33,090 bases of DNA, taken from contig JAOPYB010000199.1 of assembly GCA_025964835.1 (NCBI GenBank), positions 1 to 33,090 of the forward strand, read 5' to 3'. The stretch is from Nocardioides sp. Its GTDB lineage: Bacteria > Actinomycetota > Actinomycetes > Propionibacteriales > Nocardioidaceae. Below, one piece after another: positions 26,474 through 33,090 of this stretch; the first letter of the stretch is position 1, and each line of letters starts with the position of its first letter. A program made the position numbers and the translations under genes. The notes below the pieces were generated by a model. The model saw only the letters and a program-made list of their open reading frames with translations, searched no databases and was not told the origin of the DNA.

Positions 26474-26478
26474 TAAAC
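26456..26478. promoter_or_regulatory. Operator-like perfect inverted repeat GTTTAATGG-CAATA-CCATTAAAC
   Basis: 9-bp perfect arms, 5-nt spacer, in the 43-bp divergent region. Confidence 0.85.
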
Positions 26479-26479
26479 T

Positions 26480-27628
26480 ATGAACGACGAACCCTCCTGT
26501 CAAGCCTCGCCCTTCGAGGAGCTGTTCAGCGGCACCGGCGCGGCCCTGTTCTCCTTCGCGATGGGCCTCTCCGCCGTGGCCGCCCCGCTGCTGGCCCTCT
26601 CGGCGGGCTACCACGCCGGAGAGGTCGGCGTGTACGTGGCCGGCTCCGCCTTGGCCCAGCTCGCGACCCGGGGCGCCATGAGCGTCCTGATGAGGCGGAT
26701 CGCGGACAAGCAGTTCGTCGTTCTCGCCGGCTTTGCCATGGCGCTCTCGTGCGCGCTGTTCGTCGGCTCGACGGCCTGGTGGGCCTTCCTCGCCTCCCAG
26801 GTCTTCCAGGGGGTGGCCCGAGGCCTGTTCTGGACCGGCACCCAGACCCATGCGGTGCGCACGTCGAGATCGTCGGTCGGCGCCATCGCGAAGGTGAACC
26901 TGGCCTCGGGGATCGGGCTGATCACGGGTCCGGTCGTGGCCGGGCCCATCGTCGACCACTGGTCCGCCGCCCGGGCCCTGACGGTCGCCGCGATCAGCGG
27001 CCTCGTCGTCGTGCTCCCCGCGGCGCTGATGGTGCGCCTGCCGCCGATGCGGCCCGCGAGGCCCGACGGGGCGACCACCGCCGTCTGGCGGCGTCCGGGA
27101 GTGGGGATGGCGAGCTGGGCCGGCGCCAGCGCCGGGGCCTGGCGCAGCCTGATGAACTCCTACGTCCCGATCATCCTCGACCAGGCCCGGCAGTCCTCCT
27201 CGGTCATCGGCGTCGTGGTCGGGGTCTCGAATGCCACCTCCATCGCCGGGGGTGCGGCCGCAGGCTGGATCCGCGAGGCCCGGCTGCGGTCCTGGCTGGT
27301 CGGCGGCATCCTCGTGACCGGCCTGGGGCTGACCCTGTTCGGACTCCTGGCGGGGCATGCGCTGGTCGCCGGCGCCGCGCTCGCACTGTCCGGTGCGGGT
27401 GCCGGCCTGCTGCAGACGGTCGGGCCCGCCCTGGCCACGGAGGCGGTGAGCCCCGAGGAGCGCGGCGAGGCGATCGCCTCTGCCGGCACGTTCCGGGCCG
27501 CCGCCCTGCTCGCCGCTCCGCTCGCCGTGGCCGGACTCATCACCGTCACCACCCTCCCGGTGGCCGTCGCCATCGCCGGGGCGGCCCTGGCGCTGCCGCC
27601 GCTGCTGAACCGCCGACGGTCCACATAG
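26480..27628 (+). CDS. MFS transporter
   Basis: Many hydrophobic segments; SAGYHAGEVGVYVAGSALAQLATRGAMSVLMRRIADKQ loop; MFS-like. Confidence 0.88.
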   Translation: MNDEPSCQASPFEELFSGTGAALFSFAMGLSAVAAPLLALSAGYHAGEVGVYVAGSALAQLATRGAMSVLMRRIADKQFVVLAGFAMALSCALFVGSTAWWAFLASQVFQGVARGLFWTGTQTHAVRTSRSSVGAIAKVNLASGIGLITGPVVAGPIVDHWSAARALTVAAISGLVVVLPAALMVRLPPMRPARPDGATTAVWRRPGVGMASWAGASAGAWRSLMNSYVPIILDQARQSSSVIGVVVGVSNATSIAGGAAAGWIREARLRSWLVGGILVTGLGLTLFGLLAGHALVAGAALALSGAGAGLLQTVGPALATEAVSPEERGEAIASAGTFRAAALLAAPLAVAGLITVTTLPVAVAIAGAALALPPLLNRRRST

Positions 27629-27653
27629 GATCGCCGGGACGAAGGAGACTCGC

Positions 27654-28376
27654 GTGCCAGAAGACATCGCCACGGACCTGACCGACGGGCTCTTCCGGCC
27701 GGTGGTCGGGACCCGCATGTCCGCGACGATCGTCGACCAGATCCGTGCCCTGATCCGCTCGGGCCAGCTGCCCGTGGGCGCGCGCCTGCCGGCCGAGCGT
27801 GACCTCTGCACCCGGTTCGGCGTCAGCCGGCTCACGGTCCGCGAGGCGCTGCGGATGCTCGAGGCCAACGGCCTGGTGACCATCCGGCTCGGCCGCGAGG
27901 GCGGCGCCTTCGTCTCCGTCCCGACGACCGGGCAGGTCGGCCAGGGCATCACGGACCTCCTCACGTCGGCGGCCGTGTCGTCCGCCGACGTGACCGACGC
28001 GCGGAGCGTCCTCGAGCTCGGCTTCCTGCCGCAGGTGTGCGAGCGGGCCACCGATGCCGACATCGAGCACCTCCGCGCCCTGTGCGACCACGCGGAGAGG
28101 GCTCGACTGTCGGGTGGCTACGACGTGGAGATGTCGTTCGAGTTCCACCGCCAGCTCGTCGCCGCGACCCACAACCCCGCGGCCGTGATGCTCGTCGACG
28201 CGTTCCGCGACCCGATCCTGCAGTCCCTCAGCGAGGCCCGCCACGTCGGCACGTCCGGCGTCGAGGAGCACCGCGCGATCGTCGAGGCCGTCGCCACCAA
28301 GGACGCCGATCTCGCCGTGGAGCTGATGAGCCACCACCTGCACCGCACCGTCCAGCGGCTGCGGCACGCCGACTGA
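27654..28376 (+). CDS. GntR family regulator, FadR/FCD subfamily
   Basis: IRSGQLPVGARLPAERDLCTRFGVSRLTVREALRMLEANGLVTIR wHTH; FCD-type C-terminus. Confidence 0.93.
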   Translation: MPEDIATDLTDGLFRPVVGTRMSATIVDQIRALIRSGQLPVGARLPAERDLCTRFGVSRLTVREALRMLEANGLVTIRLGREGGAFVSVPTTGQVGQGITDLLTSAAVSSADVTDARSVLELGFLPQVCERATDADIEHLRALCDHAERARLSGGYDVEMSFEFHRQLVAATHNPAAVMLVDAFRDPILQSLSEARHVGTSGVEEHRAIVEAVATKDADLAVELMSHHLHRTVQRLRHAD

Positions 28377-28388
28377 TCCCCGGGACGA

Positions 28389-28417
28389 TTGCCATGCCGT
28401 TCGGGGTCGGCTAGTCT
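28389..28417 (+). promoter_or_regulatory. Candidate promoter TTGCCA-N17-TAGTCT
   Basis: -35 at 28389-28394, -10 at 28412-28417, ahead of the dehydrogenase/aldolase pair. Confidence 0.55.
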
Positions 28418-28426
28418 TCTCTAACA

Positions 28427-28442
28427 AGAAAAGTTTTCTGCA
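28427..28442 (+). promoter_or_regulatory. Candidate operator AGAAAAGTTTTCTGCA
   Basis: AGAAAA-G-TTTTCT perfect palindrome; 15-mer identical to 11480-11494. Confidence 0.55.
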
Positions 28443-28453
28443 CAGTAGGACGA

Positions 28454-29326
28454 ATGAACACTTTTGGGATCATCGGGCTCGGCCGCATGGGGTCGTCGCT
28501 GGCGCGGGCGCTGCTCGCGCAGGGCGTCGTCGTGCACGGTCAGGACCGGGACGCGGACACGGCTGCAGCCGCCAGCTCCGACGGCGTCACCGTCCACGAC
28601 GACCCGGCCTCGCTGTGCGCGGCCGTCGACGTCCTGGTGACCTCGCTGCCCACGGTCGACGCGGTCGTCTCCTGCCTCACCGAGCTGGCCCCGCACGTGC
28701 GGGCCGGGACCCTCGTCCTGGAGACGTCCACCTGCGCTCCGGAGCACGCCGCCGCGCTCGCGCCGGTGCTCGAGGCCAGGGGCGCGACCTTCGTCGACTG
28801 CCCCGTCAGCCGCAAGGCACCGCACATGACGATGCTGGTCGGCGGCCCCCCGGGTGTGCTGGGCGAGAGCGCCGCGGCCCTGGAGCTGGTCTCCGACGAC
28901 CTCGTCTACTGCGGTCGCCTCGGCGGTGGCTACGCCGTCAAGCTGCTCAACCAGTACGTCAAGTACTCCCGCTTCCTCGCGGCCTCCGAGGCGCTGCTGT
29001 TCGCGCGCGGCGAGGGTCTCGACGCCAACGCGGTCCTGCGCGGCCTGCTGTCCGGGACCGGTGCGGAGGCCGGCCTCGGCACCGCCGAGGAGTTCTTCAC
29101 CGGCGACCGCGAGGCGATCGAACGGCACGCCCCGACGGACACGATCGTGAAGGACGTCGAGCTGGCCCGGCGGATGCTCGGCGGTGCCGGCTTCCGCAGC
29201 CCGACCTTCGACGCCCTCGCCGAGTTCTTCCTCGCCGCCGGCGTCACCGACCTGCACGACCGGCCCTACCCCGAGAGCGCTTCCCTGCTCGAGGCCTTCC
29301 GCTACGCCGCCCGAAAGGACAGTTGA
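28454..29326 (+). CDS. NAD(P)-dependent oxidoreductase, 3-hydroxyisobutyrate dehydrogenase-like
   Basis: FGIIGLGRMGSSLARALL Rossmann; GGGYAVKLLNQYVK catalytic Lys region; atypical DCPVSRKAPHMTMLVGG. Confidence 0.85.
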   Translation: MNTFGIIGLGRMGSSLARALLAQGVVVHGQDRDADTAAAASSDGVTVHDDPASLCAAVDVLVTSLPTVDAVVSCLTELAPHVRAGTLVLETSTCAPEHAAALAPVLEARGATFVDCPVSRKAPHMTMLVGGPPGVLGESAAALELVSDDLVYCGRLGGGYAVKLLNQYVKYSRFLAASEALLFARGEGLDANAVLRGLLSGTGAEAGLGTAEEFFTGDREAIERHAPTDTIVKDVELARRMLGGAGFRSPTFDALAEFFLAAGVTDLHDRPYPESASLLEAFRYAARKDS

Positions 29327-30090
29327 TGTTCGCCGAGTCAGGGCCTGCCACCACCACCGAGGACGTCGCCTTCGAGGCGTCGCGGCACGCGGTCGCCACC
29401 GCCTGCCGGATCCTCGCCCATCGGGGGCTGGCCGAGGACGTCCTCGGCCACGTGAGCGTGCGCACCGTCGGGGGGCTGCTCGTCCGCTGCCGGGGCGCCA
29501 ACGAGCGCGGCCTGCTCTTCACGGATCCGGTGGACGTCCGGGAGGTCGACGAGGACGGTGAGCTGGTCGACCAGGGCGACCACGGCTATGCGCCCCCCAA
29601 CGAGCTGCCCATCCACGCCGAGATCCTCAAGGCGCGCCCCGACGTCAGCTCCGTCGTGCACGTGCACCCGCCTGCCGTCGTGGCCGCGGACCTGGCCGGG
29701 CTCGCGCTGCGACCCATCGTCGGCGCCTACAACATCCCCGCCAGCCGGATGGCCAGCGACGGAATCCCGACCTACCCCCGCAGCGTGCTGGTGAACTCCG
29801 CGGCCCTGGGTCGAGAGCTCGCCGAGGCGCTCGGCGACAAGCCGGCATGCATCATGCGGGGTCACGGCATCGTCACCGTCGGCACCACCGTCGCGGAGGC
29901 CGTGAGCCGGGCCCTCAGCGTGGATGCGCTAGCGCGAATGACCCTCTGGGCGACCGTCAACGGGCGACCCCCCGCGCCCCTGCCTCCCGAGGACATCAGC
30001 ACCCTTCCCGATCTGGGCGCCTCCTTCAATGACTCGCAGATGTGGCGCTTCAACGAGGCCGCGCTGGCCGCCGGTGGCTTCGCCCTGTGA
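29326..30090 (+). CDS. Class II aldolase/adducin family protein
   Basis: HAEILKARPDVSSVVHVHPPAVVAADLAG (HxH), MRGHGIVTVGTTVAEAV; TGATG overlap with upstream gene. Confidence 0.92.
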   Translation: MFAESGPATTTEDVAFEASRHAVATACRILAHRGLAEDVLGHVSVRTVGGLLVRCRGANERGLLFTDPVDVREVDEDGELVDQGDHGYAPPNELPIHAEILKARPDVSSVVHVHPPAVVAADLAGLALRPIVGAYNIPASRMASDGIPTYPRSVLVNSAALGRELAEALGDKPACIMRGHGIVTVGTTVAEAVSRALSVDALARMTLWATVNGRPPAPLPPEDISTLPDLGASFNDSQMWRFNEAALAAGGFAL

Positions 30091-30139
30091 TCGCAGCCGG
30101 GCTACGCGACACTCCAGCCGAGGTCGCGCCGCCCGACGG

Positions 30140-32365
30140 TCAGGCCGGGAAGGACTCGCCGTTCTCCGCCATCGAGCGGAGGTACGCCGTCGGCCGGAAG
30201 CGGTCGCCGTACAGCTCGGCCAGCTCGTCGGCCCGCGCGACGAAGGCGGCCAGCCCGATCTCGCCGTCCCCTGACTCGGACGCGGCCTGGTAGCCGGTCA
30301 TGTACTGCGCTGCCCCGCCGGTCATGGGCGGGAAGCCGATGCCCATGATCGAGCCGATGTTCGCGGCGGCCGCCGAGGTGATGACGCCCTCCTCGAAGCA
30401 CTTCGCGGTCTCGAGCGCCTCGACGACGAGCAGCCGGTCCTTCACGTCCTGGAACGGGATCTGCTCCTCGGCCACCGGGAACGTCTCGGCGAGCCCGGCC
30501 CACAGCGACTGTCGCTTGCCGTCCTCGTCGTAGTCGTAGAAGCCCGCACCCTCGAGCCGCGACGGGCGACCGATCTCGATCATCTTCTCGACCACCCCGT
30601 AGCCGGGGTGCGCCTCGATCGTGACGCCGTCGCGCTCGGCGGCCTGCTCGGTCGCCGTGCGGATCTTGGCCATCAGCTCCATGTTCAGCTCGTCGCTGAG
30701 CTGGAGGGTGCCGACCGGGTAGCCGGCCTGTGTGGCCGCTCGCTCCAGCGAGATCGGGTGCACGCCCTCGGCGAGCATCGCGAGCCCCTCGGTGACCATC
30801 GTGCCGATGACCCGAGAGGTGTAGAACCCGCGGCTGTCGTTGACGACGATGGGGGTCTTGCGGATCTGCTGGACGACGTCGTACGCCTTGGCCAGCGCCT
30901 CGTCCGAGGTCTCCGCACCGCGGATGATCTCGACCAGCGGCATCTTGTCGACGGGCGAGAAGAAGTGCAGCCCGATGAAGTTCTTGGGCCGGTCCACGCC
31001 GGACGCCAGCTCGGTGATCGGCAGCGTCGACGTGTTCGAGCAGAGCAGGGCGTCGGGGTTCACGAACCCGGCGATCTCGGCGAACACCTTGGCCTTGAGC
31101 GCCGGGTCCTCGAAGACCGCCTCGATCACCAGGTCGCAGCCCGCGAGGTCGGCCGGGTCCTGGGTGGCCGTGATCCGGCCGAGCACCTCGGCCTTCTTCT
31201 CCTCGGTGCTCCTGCCGCGCGAGATGGCCTTGTCGAGCAGCTTCGCGGAGTACGCCTTGCCCTTCTCGGCGTTCTCCACGGCGACGTCCTTGAGGACGAC
31301 CTCCATGCCCGCGCGGGCGCAGGAGTAGGCGATGCCGGCGCCCATCATGCCGGCGCCGAGGACGCCCACCTTGACGGCCCTGTACGGCGGGATCCCGTCG
31401 GGACGGAGCGACCCGGAGTTGATCGCCTGCAGGTCGAAGAAGAACGCCTGGATCATGTTCTTCGAGCCCTGGTTGACGATCAGGTTCGTCAGGTAGCGCG
31501 ACTCGATCCGCGAGGCGGTGTCGAAGTCGACCTGCGCCCCCTCGACCGCGGCGGACATGATCGCGCGCGGCGCGGGGTACACGGCGCCCTTGGTCTGCTT
31601 GCGCAGCAGCGCCGGGAAGGCCGGGAGGAACGCCGCGAGCTTGGGGTTGCTGGGCGTGCCGCCGGGCATCTTGTAGCCGGGCTGGTCCCACGGGTTCTGC
31701 GAGGCGTCCGGGTTGGCCTTGATCCACGCCTTCGCGGCCGGGACCAGCTCCTCGCGGCTGGCGACGAGCTCGTCGACCAGGCCCTTCTCGCGCGCCGCGT
31801 CGGGCTTGAACTGGGTGCCGGGGAGCAGCACGTCCATCAGCGCGGGCTGCAGGCCCAGGAGGCGTACGACGCGCGTGACGCCGCCGCCGCCGGGCAGCAG
31901 CCCGAGGGTCGACTCGGGCAGCCCGAGCGAGACCTTGGGGTCGTCGACGACGATGCGGTGGTTGGCGGCCAGGCAGATCTCGAAGCCACCGCCGAGGGCG
32001 GCGCCGTTGACGGCGGCCACGACCGGCCGCGGGAAGAGCTCCAGGCGGCGCAGCCCGGCCTTCACGGCCTCGCCCATGGCGAAGACCGACGGGGCGTCGG
32101 CCCGGGTCGCCTGGACCATGCTCTTGAGGTTGCCCCCGGCGAAGAACGTCTTCTTGGCGCTGGCGATCACGACACCGGTCACGCTGTGCTCGTCCGCGGC
32201 CAGCTCGTCGTACAGCCGCTGCACGGCGGCGGCCATCGAGGTCAGGTAGAGCTCGTTCATGGTGTTCGCGCTGGCGGTCGGGTCGTCGAGGGTGAGCGTG
32301 ACGATGCCGTCCGCGTCGCGGTCGTAACGGACGGCGGTCTGCTGCTCGGTGGTGCTGGTGCTCAT
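30140..32365 (-). CDS. fadB: 3-hydroxyacyl-CoA dehydrogenase / enoyl-CoA hydratase bifunctional protein (FadB/FadJ-like)
   Basis: Hydratase AAVNGAALGGGFEICLA; dehydrogenase VGVLGAGMMGAGIAY, IGLHFFSPVDKMPLVEII. Confidence 0.93.
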   Translation of the reverse strand: MSTSTTEQQTAVRYDRDADGIVTLTLDDPTASANTMNELYLTSMAAAVQRLYDELAADEHSVTGVVIASAKKTFFAGGNLKSMVQATRADAPSVFAMGEAVKAGLRRLELFPRPVVAAVNGAALGGGFEICLAANHRIVVDDPKVSLGLPESTLGLLPGGGGVTRVVRLLGLQPALMDVLLPGTQFKPDAAREKGLVDELVASREELVPAAKAWIKANPDASQNPWDQPGYKMPGGTPSNPKLAAFLPAFPALLRKQTKGAVYPAPRAIMSAAVEGAQVDFDTASRIESRYLTNLIVNQGSKNMIQAFFFDLQAINSGSLRPDGIPPYRAVKVGVLGAGMMGAGIAYSCARAGMEVVLKDVAVENAEKGKAYSAKLLDKAISRGRSTEEKKAEVLGRITATQDPADLAGCDLVIEAVFEDPALKAKVFAEIAGFVNPDALLCSNTSTLPITELASGVDRPKNFIGLHFFSPVDKMPLVEIIRGAETSDEALAKAYDVVQQIRKTPIVVNDSRGFYTSRVIGTMVTEGLAMLAEGVHPISLERAATQAGYPVGTLQLSDELNMELMAKIRTATEQAAERDGVTIEAHPGYGVVEKMIEIGRPSRLEGAGFYDYDEDGKRQSLWAGLAETFPVAEEQIPFQDVKDRLLVVEALETAKCFEEGVITSAAAANIGSIMGIGFPPMTGGAAQYMTGYQAASESGDGEIGLAAFVARADELAELYGDRFRPTAYLRSMAENGESFPA

Positions 32366-32384
32366 CTGAAGTCCTGTCTGGGGC

Positions 32385-32423
32385 GGTGGTCGAGGAAGGA
32401 CGAAGTCCTGTCTCGAAACCACG
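32385..32423. repeat. Dispersed hairpin element copy
   Basis: GGTGGTCGAGga AGGAC-gaa-GTCCT gtCTCGAAACCAC. Confidence 0.75.
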
Positions 32424-32479
32424 GGTTCCGGAGTTCTGGGTGGCGGGGCTCTGGGTTGCGGTGGTCTTGTGCCTCACCG

Positions 32480-32536
32480 GGTCTCGACACGCGGGTCACG
32501 GCTTCGTTCCTCAGCCGTGCCGCTCGGTCGACCACC
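32480..32536. repeat. Dispersed hairpin element copy (diverged/longer)
   Basis: GGTCTCGAC ... CACGGCT-tcgttcctc-AGCCGTG ... GGTCGACCACC. Confidence 0.6.
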
Positions 32537-32562
32537 AACAGCTGGACTGACCTCGTCCTCGG

Positions 32563-33090
32563 TCAGACCAGCTCGACGATGGTGGCGATACCCATGCCCC
32601 CGCCGACGCAGAGCGTGGCGAGGCCGCGGCGCAGGTCACGACGCTGGAGCTCGTCGACGAGGGTGCCGAGGATCATCGCGCCGGTGGCGCCGAGCGGGTG
32701 GCCCATGGCGATCGCGCCCCCGTTGACGTTGGTGATCTCGTGGCTGATCCCCAGGTCCTGCATGAAGCGCATGGCGACGGCCGCGAAGGCCTCGTTGATC
32801 TCGAAGAGGTCGATGTCCTCGACCTCGAGGCCGGCCTTGGCGAGGGCCTTGCGGGCCGCCGGGGCGGGGCCGGTCAGCATGATCGTCGGGTCGGCGCCGG
32901 AGACAGCGGTCGCGATGATCCGGGCGCGCGGAGTCATGCCGAGGTCGGTGCCGACCTGCTCGGAGCCGATCGCCATGATCGCGGCGCCGTCGACGATGCC
33001 CGACGAGTTGCCGGCGTGGTGGACGTGGTCGATCTTCTCGACCCAGTGGTACTTCTCGAGCGCCACGTCGTCGAAGCCGGCCTGCTGGCC
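32563..33090 (-). CDS. fadA: Acetyl-CoA C-acyltransferase (thiolase), C-terminal part, truncated by window edge
   Basis: [47 protein letters not shown] thiolase signatures; reading frame open to the window end. Confidence 0.93.
   Translation of the reverse strand, partial: GQQAGFDDVALEKYHWVEKIDHVHHAGNSSGIVDGAAIMAIGSEQVGTDLGMTPRARIIATAVSGADPTIMLTGPAPAARKALAKAGLEVEDIDLFEINEAFAAVAMRFMQDLGISHEITNVNGGAIAMGHPLGATGAMILGTLVDELQRRDLRRGLATLCVGGGMGIATIVELV

Noticed and set aside
23487-26483. 998-aa plus-strand ORF opposite the dioxygenase genes
   Set aside because: Shadow ORF of high-GC coding DNA; low-complexity Arg/Gly/Val/Asp-rich translation and fully antisense to four convincing genes.
26228-28063. 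611-aa minus-strand ORF over MFS/GntR
   Set aside because: Antisense to well-supported MFS and GntR genes; only its last part is an out-of-frame shadow of the ferredoxin.
11526-30090. Genomic island inserted by mobile element
   Set aside because: No integrase, transposase, tRNA boundary or direct-repeat ends found; 'island' is used here only in the functional sense.

Overview
This is a high-GC actinobacterial chromosomal window, Nocardioides-like by gene content and repeat style (inferred, not proven). I support about 30 CDSs and no rRNA, tRNA, CRISPR array or transposase. The left part (1-11.4 kb) is lipid/terpenoid acyl-CoA-type metabolism: AtuA-like, TIGR03084-like, TetR, FMO, two SDRs, phosphotransferase and acyl-CoA dehydrogenase. 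The middle and right (11.5-30.1 kb) look like a catabolic island: TctABC uptake; IclR regulator; a seven-gene ABC transporter/ADH/DUF6282/ALDH operon; a four-component Rieske dioxygenase with an apparent 3Fe-4S ferredoxin; MFS plus FadR-type GntR; and a divergent 3-hydroxyisobutyrate-dehydrogenase-like enzyme plus class II aldolase. The right edge is FadB/FadA beta-oxidation. Main non-obvious signals: (i) an identical AT-rich 15-mer, GAAAAGTTTTCTGCA, just downstream of good promoters of both the tctABC operon and the dehydrogenase/aldolase operon, with a degenerate relative downstream of the ABC operon promoter, suggesting one regulon with an IclR-like operator; (ii) a perfect 9-5-9 inverted repeat over a probably leaderless promoter of the MFS-GntR operon; (iii) a dispersed hairpin element family (GGTNNTCGAG...CTCGAAACC type), one copy of which lies in-frame inside an SDR gene; (iv) a 53-bp tandem duplication at an acyl-CoA dehydrogenase/SDR junction; (v) a dehydrogenase whose family-defining SGG substrate motif is replaced and shortened. 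All functional statements come from reading the sequence without database searches.
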